DNA of 64,000 nucleotides from Monodelphis domestica (GCF_027887165.1 NC_077228.1:385318456-385382455), one strand, 5' to 3'; counted from the stretch's first letter, positions 22,346-34,127 are shown. Notes: generated by a model from the letters alone, not told the origin. Numbers and translations: made by a program.

Positions 22346-22365
22346 GACATAAGGTAGGCACAAGA

Positions 22366-22441
22366 GAGTGGGGGTGGGGGGGCGAAGAGAGAGACAGAGA
22401 CAGAGACAAAGAGATTGAGAGAGAGACAGAGAGACAGAGAA
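22366..22441. repeat. G-run and (GA/GACA)n microsatellite
   Basis: 'gtgggggtgggggggcgaag' followed by gagagacagagacagaga-type repeats. The - strand frame through it is low-complexity. Confidence 0.9.
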
Positions 22442-22699
22442 TGGTAGGTGATGCAAGAGAGCAATGAAAAGCCAAGGGAGGAGAGGAGAGAATTACCTTA
22501 GGCAATACCTTAGTTATTAGACAATTTCTTAACAGAATCAGCCTGATGAGAGCAAAGACTTGAAACAATGGAATGCTTTATAGGGAGAAGGGCTGCTTAG
22601 CACTGAAGAGAAAGTACTGATAATAACCTTGATCCACTGCATAATTTGCCTTAGAGACTGCTTTCTCAGGTTAATTTTAAAGCTGTTGTGTATTTGGCA

Positions 22700-22718
22700 A
22701 AGCAATGTGGTACAGTAT

Positions 22719-22815
<97 letters not shown>

Positions 22816-22978
22816 GAGTCAGAGAACCTAAGGTCAAATACAACTTCTGCTACTTGGTACATTGTGACCTTGGCAAATTATTTAACCTCTCCTCCCCTCA
22901 GCTCCTTATTTGTAAAATGAGAGGGCTAAGTGGCTTTAAGGTCCCTTCCAACTTTAAATCTATGATCACATGAATTAA
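22700..22978 (+). mobile_element. CORE-SINE (MAR1-type) carrying a (TA)n expansion
   Basis: 'gcaatgtggtacagtatcac' (head), then (TA)n, then 'ggatttggagtcagagaacc', 'gtgaccttggcaaattattt', 'aaggtcccttccaactttaa' and 'atctatgatcacatga', the family's full sense order. Confidence 0.85.
22722..22807. repeat. (TA)43 microsatellite
   Basis: About 86 bp of uninterrupted alternating A/T. It encodes only Tyr-Ile repeats in open frames on both strands. Confidence 0.98.
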
Positions 22979-22984
22979 AGAAAG

Positions 22985-23570
22985 ATTTACTTAACACTTA
23001 CTTTGTGTTTGCAAGGCTGTTCTAGAGCCAGCAAATTCAAAAGCCAATTGTTGAAATTTCCATTGTGAGCACTGACATTTCAGAAATAAGCAAATGTTAC
23101 AAATCAGGGCTTGATTGAATGTTTTGTTGAAAGTCTAACATTAAAAAAGTGAAGAGAATAATTCAAGAATAAAGTTAACCGTATGTTCTGCTTCTCTTTA
23201 CCATTTCTGGAGAATTAAATGTTAAAAATTCACCAGCACACTCCTGTGTATAAGAATAATGGGGGCCTAGAACATATACATGCACCAGACTCATTATATG
23301 ACATCTCTTCATGAGGATGGTACTATGGAGCAGGTAGTGGCTCTCCATGTAGAGAGTAAGAGGGCTATTTCAGAGAGAATAATGAGAAATATGAAACATA
23401 CAACTTGAAATGATTGGAGCATTTGGTGGATGACATCAGCAAATATTTATTTAATACCTATTATATTATTTAATTTATAAAATGTATATAAGTGTAAATT
23501 GTATATATAAATTTAGAAAATATACATAATACATATATTGACAAATATAAATTTTAGATAACATATAACT
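22985..23570. other. Unassigned AT-rich sequence
   Basis: Short fragments suggest an L2 tail near 23425-23465 ('aaatatttatttaataccta'). Otherwise nothing recognised. Confidence 0.4.
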
Positions 23571-23574
23571 CCTG

Positions 23575-24310
23575 CCTATAAGGATAATTTCAGGGTTGTG
23601 ACCTAATCTAAATTAATTTGGTTGCCAGAGAAAATCTCAAATAAAATACCCAAATCAGTTTGGAAATTTATGGTGATTTTAATTAATATAGAGGGAAGGA
23701 ATTTAGGAGAAGAGAAAGAAAGAGGGTATAGTATTTCTCCTGCCTGGCCTGTGCCATGGGGAGTTCAAAGACCTCCACCACGAGGTCCTTGAAGAAGATT
23801 AGAGGCTTTCCTAAGAGGATAGTGTTTGGAAGGTAAAGGAGAAAAGAATCAGCCTAAATTCCAAGAGAGCTCATTAAAGATGCCTCACCTGAACTAGGCT
23901 ACTAAGCTTCTCCCAGAATAGCATCAAGGAAAACTCATTGCCAGACCTGGACAATAGCTGCCACCACACCAAGATGCCAAAACACAAGCTGCTACAGAAA
24001 GAGGCCAGAGAGAGGAAGTGACACCAAATATATAGATGGTTTTTACATCACTTTCCTGTGTCTCACATGTACCAATGGTAGCTTAAGCTTGATTTAGGAC
24101 AGCCCAGGGATCTGTCAGTTGTTTCTGATTTGTCATTTGCTAGCACATATCTGTCATAGGCTATCCTCCTAAATACTTAATCCTTAAGTAGGGGTGTAGA
24201 CATTCCTCTTTATTGTTAGACTAAGTAGGGTGGAGTAATATAAAGTTCACCTTCCTTGACAGAGCTTACATATAGTTATCTAGCCCCAAAGGACTTCCTA
24301 ATGAATTAGG
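23575..24310 (-). mobile_element. Possible endogenous-retrovirus LTR
   Basis: Long non-coding block without LINE or SINE features, GC-richer than its flanks, with 'acctaatctaaattaatttg' at its left. Reading on - fits an LTR type common in marsupials as I remember it. No TSD established. Confidence 0.35.
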
Positions 24311-24349
24311 TAAGTATAACAATTAAAATGAGGGAATGAGTGATAATAT

Positions 24350-24455
24350 AGTAGTGAATAATCAATGAGGCCTCCATCAGGGAGACCTGGGTTCAAATCA
24401 CATTGCTGACATCTACTGGTTGTCTTATCCTGGGCAAGTCCCAACTTCTCAGGGA
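24350..24455 (+). mobile_element. SINE fragment (MIR/MAR1 or tRNA-SINE type)
   Basis: 'gggagacctgggttcaaatc' and 'tatcctgggcaagtcccaac' are the B box and following core. Confidence 0.65.
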
Positions 24456-24459
24456 TCTA

Positions 24460-25190
24460 GGCAATTCACAAAAAGAATAAATAGCAGACCAGTTGCTAAT
24501 ATACAGAGGTAGAGATAATTTCACATATCTATTAAATAACAAATCTAGACAGAAATTAAAAAAAAACACCAAAGAAACTCACAGCTGAAAAAAGGGTATT
24601 TGAAAAGTGTGTATTTCAAGGGCCTGATTCTTCTAATTTTTTTCAAAGAAAAGTCCTATTGACTGCTGTTTGAATAAGAACTTCAGAATTAAGCACTTTT
24701 GAGGGCTCTTCACTTGAAAATAGCTTGTCTATCAAAAGAGGATTCCCAATCTTCTCAGTTTCAAGATTTGCTCATTCTTTGTGTTTTGTGACTCAAACTC
24801 TTCTCTATCATTTTTCAGGTCATAATTTTTTAAAGTCATAAAATACAATTGTTAAAACCTGAAAAGGACTAGGAAAGCCTTTTTATGTAAAAGCAGAGTC
24901 AGTTTGTTCCCAAACAAGATAAAATGCTTACTGGCATGTTTGGCTGAATACAGGCCTTCTTTGAAACAATAATGGTGAAATTAGAAATATGCTTTAGAAA
25001 GTGGAAATGGATAAAGTTGGATGAGGAATGGAGTATATTCATCTGCAATTACCACTAGTGTTTTTTAAAGAATTATTATAAACTTAAGTGAATTTTCAGG
25101 AGAGAAATGAATATTTAACTGTATTTCAATTGACTTATATTCTCTTCCTAGAACATGTTCTGACTGAATTGTAATCAGTATCAATATTCC
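24460..25190. other. Unassigned AT-rich sequence
   Basis: No repeat or coding signal found; a candidate for single-copy DNA. Confidence 0.4.
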
Positions 25191-25199
25191 ATTTCATGT

Positions 25200-25503
25200 T
25201 CTACCTTTTTACTTATCTCTTTTTCATGTGCACATTTCCAATTATGGTTATACCTTGTTTTTATTGTTCTTTGCATTTTTTACAAATTGAACGTTCAAGG
25301 CAACTTTGCCTTGAGCAAGTCTATTGGTGCCATTTTTCCAACAGCATTCTGTGTTCTGTGCCATATTTTGGTAAATCTCAAAAAAATTCAAACTTTTTCA
25401 TTACTGTCATATGTTCAGTAACCTTTGATGCTGCTATTATAATTATTTTGGGGTGCCATGAACCATGTCTTTGTAAGATGACAAACTTAATCAATAAATG
25501 TGT
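25200..25503 (+). mobile_element. Tigger1-like DNA transposon, 5' part
   Basis: 'ttacaaattgaacgttcaag', 'gagcaagtctattggtgcca', 'tttttccaacagcattctgt', 'attattttggggtgccatga' and 'cttaatcaataaatg' match the Tigger1 5' non-coding region in order. The open frame 25196-25531 is this non-coding part plus L1 and not a gene. Continues at about 25860-26241. Confidence 0.85.
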
Positions 25504-25722
25504 ATTTTCCAGAAGAAAAATAACTGCTTGATCACATGGGTTGATGGAGATATGATTGGGAATGGAGTCCAAATATCAATAATATGGAAATAGATCTTGA
25601 TCAATGATACATGTAAAACCCAGTGGAATTGCACATTGGCTATGGGGGAGGGGGAAGAACAGGAATCATGTAACCATGGGAAAATGTTCTAAATTAATTA
25701 AATAAAATTTTTCAATTAAAAA
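25504..25722 (+). mobile_element. L1 3' end inserted in the Tigger1-like element
   Basis: 'aataactgcttgatcacatg', 'tgtaaaacccagtggaattg', 'aatcatgtaaccatgggaaa', tail 'aattaaataaaatttttca'. AAATGTGT flanks it (25496-25503, 25720-25727). Confidence 0.85.
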
Positions 25723-25735
25723 TGTGTTCTTTAAA

Positions 25736-25846
25736 AAAAATTTATTTGTTAGTATTTTTCCATTATTACACAATTTGTGTTCTTTCCCTCCCCCTATCCC
25801 TCATCCCTCCCAGATCCAATAAGCAATTCCATTGGGTTATTAACTG
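25736..25846 (-). mobile_element. L1 3' end, opposite orientation, 13-bp TSD
   Basis: Antisense L1 tail ('tttccattattacacaattt', 'aagcaattccattgggttat'). TSD TGTGTTCTTTAAA (25723-25735) and TGTGTTTTTTAAA (25847-25859), one mismatch. Inserted at the junction left by the previous L1. Confidence 0.82.
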
Positions 25847-25856
25847 TGTGTTTTTT

Positions 25857-26241
25857 AAATGTTCCACCAACCAGTCATTCCCCATCTCTCTCCCTCTCCT
25901 TAGGCCTCTCTAGACCCTAAGATACAACAATATTGCAATTAGGCCAATTAATGACCCCACAAAGGTCTCTAAGGGTTCAAATAAAAGGAAAATCAATCCA
26001 TGGGGCAAACTTCATTGCTGAGTTATTTTAAGAAATTCCATAAATACCCCATACTTCAATGACCAACAACACCCTGGATCAGTCAGCTGCCATCAACATC
26101 AAGGCAAGACACTCCACCACTAGCAAGGCTTAGGTGATTGTTAGCATTTTTAGCAATAACATATTTTTAGACTAAGATATATACATTTTTAGACATAATA
26201 CTATTTCATAATTAATAGATTTCAATACAGTATAAACATAA
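25857..26241 (+). mobile_element. Tigger1-like DNA transposon, 3' part with internal deletion
   Basis: 'gttccaccaaccagtcattc', 'acaacaatattgcaattagg' (5' non-coding end), then after 'gttcaaataaaaggaaaatc' directly 'ggggcaaacttcattgctga', 'cagctgccatcaacatcaag' and 'gttagcatttttagcaataa' (3' end). Nearly the whole transposase is missing. The right inverted repeat is lost: after 'acataactttt' the sequence changes to a MIR piece. Confidence 0.85.
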
Positions 26242-26254
26242 CTTTTCCAGCCCA

Positions 26255-26335
26255 ACCCCATCACTTTACAGATGAGAAACTGAGAGGCTAAGTGGCAAGG
26301 TCACACTGGTAATGACCATCAGAGATGGGAACAAC
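26255..26335 (-). mobile_element. MIR-type fragment, antisense
   Basis: 'ccatcactttacagatgaga' and 'aagtggcaaggtcacactgg'. Confidence 0.55.
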
Positions 26336-26339
26336 AAAG

Positions 26340-26940
26340 GAGAGACTTGCAATGACCACTAATTTTCTGAGGTCTTCATTTATTACCATATTCATATGGA
26401 GAGGTAGTTACAAAATGCAAGGCAAAATGAATTTGATCCTCGGCTTGAAATGATATATTCTTTCTTCCTATTGAACCATAAAAGCATATGAATCTTCCTA
26501 ACTGCCTTGGATTCTCACTGGTATGACAGTTCTTTTCTAATTCAAAATTATCTAAGCATGATATACTTTTTGCTTTGTTTTGTTTTTTTCTTTCCAGCAA
26601 GACTAACCAAGTGACCAGCCGTTTTCTATATTCACTGAAAAATGAACTAGGAAAAATGAGTTAACAACACACAAGAAATTTAAGTTAAAAATAAGATGGA
26701 ATTTTCTAAGGGAAAAGAAGTAGAATGGAGAGTTAAACCTAGTAAAGCCACAGTTAAATTATAGAAGCTTCATCTCTGAGATGTTAGAAAAGATGAACAA
26801 TGATTTATTTTAAGTATTTTAGACTAGTTCTACCACCCTAGACAAAATAGCTTTTTGAACTCTTTAAACTCTGGAATTTTATGATTAGATTAAATTATAG
26901 ATTTATATATATATAGATAAAATATAGATTAAGTTATAGT
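26340..26940. other. Unassigned AT-rich sequence
   Basis: No repeat, RNA gene or coding region recognised. Confidence 0.45.
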
Positions 26941-26944
26941 TACA

Positions 26945-27120
26945 AGAGTATAAAAGTTAGAATCAAGGAACCTGGAATCAAATCTTGGCTTTACTACATA
27001 AGGAACTTTAGGAAAGTCATTTAAACTTTTCTGAGCCTCAGTTTCCTCATCTATGAAAAGAGAAAGTTGGATAAAATGATATCTTAGATCTATTCTAATT
27101 TTGTGTCATTTTGACATTTC
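26945..27120 (+). mobile_element. CORE-SINE (MIR/MAR1-type)
   Basis: 'ggaacctggaatcaaatctt', 'ttaggaaagtcatttaaact', 'gcctcagtttcctcatctat', sense order. Confidence 0.8.
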
Positions 27121-27124
27121 TCAA

Positions 27125-27740
27125 AACCTCCTCATCCAAGAGCAATATATACACACAAAATCTACCACTAAAAACTCTGAATATTAAATTTAATTGTTTA
27201 AATTAGATGAGACTTATTGTTTTGGGGCAACAAAAATATAATTGTGAAAATTTTATTTTCCAGAAATTCCAGATATTCTATCATGGCTCCCTTCTAAAAT
27301 GGGAATTTTTGAAAGGGAAAAAAAATTGGCTGAAAACTCTAGTTTGAGCTGGCCACCCCTTTTCTCCTACTCCTCCATCTTTAATCAACTCATTCAGACA
27401 CTCAGCACAGGATTCTATTATGTTAGTTTACATCCTTCCCACTAAGGTATTACCTGATATGTGCATGGTTACCCTAGAGACTCTCTGCCTATCTCAAACC
27501 ACATGAATTGCTACCTAGTAGACAATGCTCTCATTGTCTTTGCTTCATTCATAACAAGTGGAGTTGAATGTGTGAGCTTCTGTCAAAGATTGAGGAGAAA
27601 GATGAACTATTCATTTAGAAAGGATAAAGAGAAATTAGGAAAAGGGACAATGGGAATTAGGATGGAATTCAAATTCAATGGAGCCATATATGATCATCTA
27701 TATAGGTTCTTGAGCTATGTCTCCAGTGCGACTACTTAAA
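27125..27740. other. Unassigned sequence
   Basis: The open frame 27461-27739 (92 codons) shows no known domain, no signal peptide and no neighbouring splice logic that I could see; treated as chance. Confidence 0.4.
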
Positions 27741-27744
27741 AAAA

Positions 27745-27985
27745 AATGATAATAGCTGGCATTTATATGGCACACTTGAGATGTGTGGAGAAAAATTACA
27801 TATATTAACTCATATGATCCTCACAAAACAAAAACCCAAACACTGTGAAGTAGGTTCTATTGGAGTCCCCACTTTAAAGATGAAGAAGCTGAGACTCAAA
27901 GAACTTCATTGACTTTTACAGGGTCTCACAATGAGTGAATGGGATTTTAACACATCTTAATTTTAGATCCAAAACTTTAGCCTGT
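27745..27985 (-). mobile_element. MIR-type CORE-SINE, antisense
   Basis: 'gataatagctggcatttata', 'catatgatcctcacaaaaca', 'actttaaagatgaagaagct', 'ggtctcacaatgagtgaatg'. Confidence 0.7.
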
Positions 27986-28035
27986 ATGCATCCTGCTTCT
28001 CAGCAGCAATTCTTTGTGTTTATAAAAACCTAATT

Positions 28036-28126
28036 TGAGGAGCAGATCACTTAATAGAGAGAGCCAGGCCTAGAGATGGGAGGTCCTGGGTTCAAATCTA
28101 AACTTAGACACTTCCTAGCTATTGTG
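28036..28126 (+). mobile_element. tRNA-derived SINE, left half
   Basis: 'agagatgggaggtcctgggt' and 'cttagacacttcctagct'; breaks off at 28126 and continues at 29100-29202. Confidence 0.85.
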
Positions 28127-29099
28127 GAAAGGAAAAATGAAGCAAGTTCTGGACTTTCTGGCACTCAGGTGGAACAAACAGCAGTTGGAATATTAGAGAG
28201 AAGATATTAACAAGAATGACAGTTGGGGGGGAGGGGGGCTTCTATGAGTGACAGTTGGCCTCCTGGGCTCTCTCTTCCTGGCCCTCACACTGGTAGGAGC
28301 CTCTCTCCCTGTCTCTGGATAGAAGTCTCTCTATTCCTGATTTTCCCAACTGTGTGCTCTACCTGGATTCCTGTGATTGTGTCATCAAACAAAAGTATTG
28401 AAGGGGAGTGGTTTGAACTGTAAGGCAGGTCTTTAGGGAGCCAGCCTAAAGAGACAGGCCCAACCAGCTCTGAAAGTCGGAAGCTTTTCTTCCTCTTGCT
28501 GTCAACTGTAAAAGACTTAATGAACTTAAGAAAACTAGCACAGATTAGCATAGACAGGAATAAAAGAAACCCTCCACCAGCCTGTGAGGACTGGCTTCAT
28601 CCCAAAAGCTGAGAGAGACTCAAACCCAATCTAGGGAAATCCCGATTCCCTCTTCCCTGATACCTCCCCAATTCAAACTTGTTATTAAATTCATCCTGAG
28701 TTAAATAAACAACAGTCAGATAAGAGGACTGTCATTTCAGGGGACATAGAAGGAGCAGAACCTAAGGACAGCCATTCAACCATAAACAGTGCTGATTGGA
28801 CCCCTGCTGGGCAACCTTGGTCTGGAAGAGGCTTGTCCCTCAGGGGAGTCCATGCTTACCTGCTCTGGGGGTATCTTCAACATCTATCAATAGAGAAGAC
28901 ATCCCCTCAGGCTATCATAGGTAGCCCATTTCTCAAGAACCCCAATTTTCAAAGATAGAGCTCAGCAGGGTATCTCTCTCCTTTTACCTCACTGGCAGCC
29001 ATATTCCCTCTCTCCCCTTCAACTCCTCCATTCCCTGTCACAAACCTTACTTACCCCCTGTCCTCTCTTCAATTCCTCTGCAATCCCTTTAAATATTAC
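28127..29099 (+). mobile_element. Probable solo LTR inserted in a SINE
   Basis: A 973-bp non-coding insert flanked by ATTGTG at 28121-28126 and 29100-29105, with SINE halves on both sides. Ends resemble TGTGG...ATTACA if the boundary is shifted, and AATAAA lies at 28559. Length and short TSD fit an endogenous-retrovirus solo LTR (6-bp TSDs are usual for class II). Open frames inside (28223-28423, 28285-28551) are not retroviral proteins. Confidence 0.65.
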
Positions 29100-29202
29100 A
29101 TTGTGTGACCCTGAGCAAGTCACTTAATCCCCATTACCTAGCCCTTACTGCTCTTCTGCCTTAGAATAGTATTGATTCTAAAGCAGAAGGTAAGGGTTTA
29201 AA
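29100..29202 (+). mobile_element. tRNA-derived SINE, right half
   Basis: 'tgtgtgaccctgagcaagtc', 'cccattacctagcccttact' and 'attgattctaaagcagaagg' resume exactly where the left half stops. Confidence 0.9.
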
Positions 29203-29204
29203 AA

Positions 29205-29815
29205 AATGATTCAAGATAGATAGTAAGGATTAAAAAAAACTAATTTCAAAGAATTTATCCAAACAAAACCCAATTTCATGTGAATTTCAATGAAAAGAGT
29301 GTTTTGACCTCTTTCCCATCCAAAACAAAACAAAAGAACAACAACAAAAAAAAAGACATCAGGGTAAATGGGAGAGTATGAACAAGAATTCAGATAGTAC
29401 ATTTCTTATAAAATAAATTGTAAAAAATAAGATTACTTAAAGTACCTTGTTCCATGCTGCATCTGAAGGACTGAAGTCACGGTAATGGTAGAATGTAAAA
29501 GATCTTGACTTAACCCTCTCCACTTAGTACTATGAATTTATTACTCAGAAAGCCGCTTGAAATGCCTTTAAAACTTAAGCTTAGGAGGAATTGGTCATTT
29601 ATGTCCTTTTTATGTTTTTTATCTTTTCTCATGTTCTTAAATCCTTTATATAATATATGAATTTTTAGGTTGATAAAATAAAAGTTGTTCCCTACCTAAT
29701 AATAATATTGAGTTCCATCATGAAACTTGTAGACTTAGTTATCTCATTTGAGGAAACCTGAACATGGGCTTATAAACTCTGACCATATAAAGAGATTTTC
29801 TCTTCTTTTTTTTTT
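29205..29815. other. Unassigned AT-rich sequence
   Basis: No repeat or coding region recognised. Confidence 0.4.
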
Positions 29816-29830
29816 TACCTCAATACACTT

Positions 29831-32800
29831 AAAATTTTTTTTAAATTTTATTTAGTCAATTTAGTATATTATTCCTTGGTTATAAGACTTATATTCTATT
29901 CCTCCCTCCCCTCACCCCACCCTTCTTCTAACCAACTTGCAATTCCACTGGTTATTATATGTGTCCTTGATCAGAACCTATTTCCATGTTGTTGATGTTT
30001 GCACTAGGATGTTCATTTAGAGTCTATATGCCCAATCATATCCTCCTCGACCCATGTGGTTAAGCAATTGTTGTTCTTTGGTATTTCTACTCCCACAGTT
30101 TTTCCTTTGAATGTGGATAGTGGTTTTTCTTGTAGATCCCTCCGAATTGTTCAGGGTCACTGCATTGCAACTAATGGAGAAGTCCATTACCTTTGATTGT
30201 ACCACAGTGTATCAGTCTTTGATACAATGTTCTCCTGGTTCTGCTCCTTTCACTCTGCATCAATTCCTGGAGGTCATTCAAATTCACATGGAATTCCTCC
30301 AGTTTATTATTCCTTTGAGCACAATAGTATTCCATCACCAACATATACCACAATTTGTTCAGCCATTTCCCAATTGAAGGGCATCCCCTCATTTTCCAAT
30401 TTTTTGCCACCACAAAGAGCACAGCTATGAATATTCTTGTAGAAGTCTTTTTCCTTATTATCTCTTTGGGGTACAAACCCAGCAGTGCTATGGCTGGATC
30501 AAAGGGCAGACAGTCTTTTAGCACCCTTTGGCCATAGTTCCAAATTGCCCTCCAGAATGGTTGGATCAATTCACAACTCCACCAGCAATGCATTAATGTC
30601 CCAACTTTGCCACATCCCCTCCAGCATTCATTAATTTCCATTGCTGTCATATTGGCCAATCTGCTAGGTGTGAAGTGATACCTCAGAGTTGTTTTGATTT
30701 GCATTTCTCTGATTATAAGAGATTTAGAACACTTTTTCATGTGCTTATTAATAGTTTTGATTTCTTCATCTGAAAATTGCCTATTCATGTCCCTTACACA
30801 TTTATCAATTGGAGAATGGCTTTATTTTTTGTACAATTGATTTAGCTCTTTATAAATTTGAGTAATTAGACCTTTGTTAGAGGTTTTTGTTATAAAGATT
30901 GTTTCCCAATTTGTTGCTTCCCTTCTAATTTTGGTTGCATTAGTTTTGTTTGTACAAAATCTTTTTTTAATTTTGATGTAATCAAAATTATTTATTTTTA
31001 CATTTTGTGATTTTTTATAACTCTTGCTTGGTTTTAAAATATTTCCTTTCCCAAACCTCTGACATGTACTATTCTGTGTTCACCCAATATACTTATAGTT
31101 TCCTTCTTTATATTCAAGTCATTCATCCATTCTGAGTTTATCTTTGTGTAGAATGTGAGATGTTGATTCAAACCTAATCTCTCCCACACTGCCTTCCGAT
31201 TTTCCCATAAGTTTTTATCAAATAGTGGGTTTTGGTCCCAAAAGCTGGGATCTTTGGGCTCATCATAGACTGTCAGGCTGAGATCACTTACCCCAAGTCT
31301 ATTCCACTGATCCTCCTTTCTGTCTCTTAGCCAGTACCAAACTGTTTTAATGACCACTGCTTTATAGTATAGTTTGAGATCTGGGAATGCAAGGCCACCT
31401 TCCTTCGCATTTTTTTTTCATGATTTCCCTGGATATCCTTGATCTTTTGTTCTTCCAAATGATCTTTGTTATGGTTTTTTTTTCCTAATTCAGTAAAAAA
31501 GTTTTTTGGTAGTTCAATGGGTATGGCACTAAATAAGTGAATTAATTTGAGTAGGATTGTCATTTTTATTATGTTAGCTCATCCTACCCAAGAACAATTG
31601 ATGTTTTTCCAATTGTTTAGATCTAGTTTTAATTGTGTGGAAAGTGTTTTGTAGCTGTGTTCATATAGTGCCTGTGTTTGTCTCAGCAGATAGATTCCTA
31701 AGTATTTTATATTATCTAGGGTGATTTTAAATTGAATTTCTCTTTCTAATTCTTGCTATGGAGATGCATTGGAAGTATATAGAAATGCTGATGACTTATG
31801 TGAGTTTATTTTGAATCCTGCCACTTTGCTAAAGTTGTTGATTATTTCCACTAGCTTTTTAGTTGATTCTCTAGGATTCTTTAAGTAGACCATTATATCA
31901 TCTGCAAAGAGTGATAGCCTGGTCTCCTCATTGCCTATTTTAATACCTTCAATTTCTTTTTCTTCTCTAATCGCTACAGATAGTGTCTCTAGTACAATGT
32001 TAAATAATAAAGGTGACAATGGGCATCTTTGTTTCATTTCTGATCTTATTGGGAAGGCTTCTAGTTTATCCCCATTGCAGATGATGTTGGCTGATGGTTT
32101 TAGATATATACTGTTTATTATTTTTAGGAAAGGCCCTTCTATTCCTATGCTTTCTAGTGTTTTCAATAGGAATGGCTGTTGTATTTTGTCAAAGGCTTTT
32201 TTTGCATCTATTGAGATAATCATGTGATTTTTGTTGGTTTGCTTGTTAATATGGTCAATTATGTGGATGGTTTTCCTAATATTGAACCATTCTTGCATTC
32301 CTGGTATGAATCCTACCTGGTCATAGTGAATAACCCTTGTGATGACTTGCTGGAGTCTTTTTGCTTGTATCCTATTTAAGATTTTTGCATTTATAGTCAT
32401 TAAGGAGGTTGGTTTGTAGTTTTCTTTTTCTATTTTTGACCTGTCTGGCTTTGGAATCAGTATCATATTTATGTTGTAAAATGAATTTGGGAGAAATCCT
32501 TCTTTGCTTATTCTGTCAAATAGTTTGTATAATATTGGGATTAGTTGTTCTTTGAATGTTTGATAGAATTCATTTGTGAATCCATCCGGTCCTGGGGATT
32601 TTTTCTTAGGGAGTTCTTTGATGGCTTGTTCAATTTCTTCTTCTGATATGGGGTTGTTAAGGTAGTTTTGATCACTTTCTAGTTTTTTAATTTGTATACC
32701 CAATTCATTGACCTCTGCCCTCCCTAATTTGTTAATATATGAACTCAAGGATATAAATTTCTCCCTGAGTACTGCTTTGGCTGAATCCCATAGATTTTGA

Positions 32801-33500
32801 AGGGATGTCTCATCGTTGTCATTTTCTTCAATGAAATTATTGTTTTTATGATTTGTTCTTCAACTAACTGATTTTGGAGAATCATATTGTTTAATTTCCA
32901 ATTAATTTTTTATTTGCCTCTCTGTGTACCCTTACTAATTATCATTTTCATTGCATTGTGGTCTGAGAAGGTTGCATTTATTATTTCTGCTCTTTTGCAC
33001 TTGTTTGCAATGTTTTTATGCCCCAGTACATAGTCAATCTTTGTGAATGTACCTTGTGCTACTGAAAAGTAGGTGCATTTCTTTTTGTCCCTATTTATTT
33101 TTCTCCACATATCTAATTTTTCTAAGATTTCATTCACTTCTCTTACCTCTTTCTTATTTATTTTTTAATTTGATTTATCCAGTTCTGATAGAGGAAGGTT
33201 CAGGTCTCCCACTAGTATAGTTTTTCTATCTATTTAATTCTTGAGCTTCCCTAGTTTCTACTTTAGAAATTTGGGTGCTATGCCATTTGGTGCATACATG
33301 TTGAGTACTGATATTTCCTCATTGTCTTTACTACCTTTTATCAGGATGTAATTAACTTCCCTATTTCTTTTGACTAGATCTATTGTTACTTTGGTTTTGT
33401 CTGATATCATGATTGCAACTCCTGCCTTCTTTTTATCAGTTGATGTCCAATAGATTTGGCTCCATCCTCTTACATCAGTAGTGATTGCAACTCCTTCCAT
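29831..33500 (-). mobile_element. L1 LINE, 5'-truncated, 3.7 kb, with long open RT segment
   Basis: Reading on -: endonuclease fragment at 33258-33500 (KKAGVAIMISDKTKV, NMYAPNG), endonuclease end at 32910-33137, reverse transcriptase at 31756-32748 with the catalytic FADD at 31897-31908, then ORF2 C-terminal pieces at 31034-31563 and 30171-30788, and the 3' UTR with AT-rich tail at 29831-30000. Stops and frameshifts separate the pieces, so no full ORF2 protein can be made. Truncation falls inside the endonuclease domain; ORF1 and 5' UTR are absent. I could not find a TSD. All open frames on both strands in this block derive from the L1. Confidence 0.95.
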
Positions 33501-33504
33501 GCCT

Positions 33505-34125
33505 GATTCTGCACCACAAAGTACTCTATATTTCTTTCATAACCTTTCTTCCACTTGTGGAGAGGTCATCATTGGAAAAAAATGACTTATACCCCTTGTA
33601 TATCTTTCTATTTCTCTTTAGGTCACTTCAGAAACCTTGAGAGATCACTTTTCAAAATGCCTCTGGGTGGACAAACAAAAAGTGAAAATAATCCAAAGAG
33701 TGAATTAAAAAAAAACATTAATAAATTCCACCTACATGCCTGCTTTCCTGTCTTTAAAAAATTGTTATGATGCCTTCTCTAATAGGGGAGGGAAGGCAGG
33801 GAGTTAATTGGGTATTTTAATGTAACAAATAGATAAATTTAATTTTAAACATCTCTATGAGAACAAGCTATACATGTATCAATAATTTACTTGTTGGGGA
33901 AATGAGAAGGCACAGAAAAGCTTCTGCAAGTTATTTTCTATGGCAGACAAATTATTTTCTATGGTAGACAACAACTTTATAGACACACATTTAACTGAAA
34001 ATTATAGAAAATATGAGATCCCTGGACATTTATTGTTCATTCATTACAAAATATTTGCCCCAGTAGAGCAAAATGTAACTTTAAAAGAGTTGCTTCTACA
34101 AGAAATCTCACAGGCTTAATAAAAT
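33505..34125. other. Unassigned sequence
   Basis: Contains a short duplicated phrase ('ttattttctatgg' at 33932 and 33952). No gene or repeat family recognised. Confidence 0.4.
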
Positions 34126-34127
34126 AA

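Larger units (their letters stand above)
22012..22560 (-). mobile_element. L2 LINE, diverged, after the SINE
   Basis: Diverged antisense L2-like purine-rich sequence carrying another SINE (22186-22345) and a GA-rich tract (22366-22441). Confidence 0.35.

Noticed and set aside
22629..22973. 114-codon Tyr-Ile repeat frame
   Set aside because: Translation of (TA)43 inside a SINE.
25196..25531. 111-codon open frame with a hydrophobic N-terminus, like a small membrane protein
   Set aside because: The sequence matches the non-coding 5' region of a Tigger1-like transposon and runs into an L1 tail.
27461..27739. 92-codon + strand open frame as a small gene
   Set aside because: No domain, promoter, splice context or conservation evidence.
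31756..32748. 330-codon frame as a host reverse transcriptase or novel RT system
   Set aside because: It is ordinary L1 ORF2 with all flanking L1 domains in order and an L1 3' UTR.
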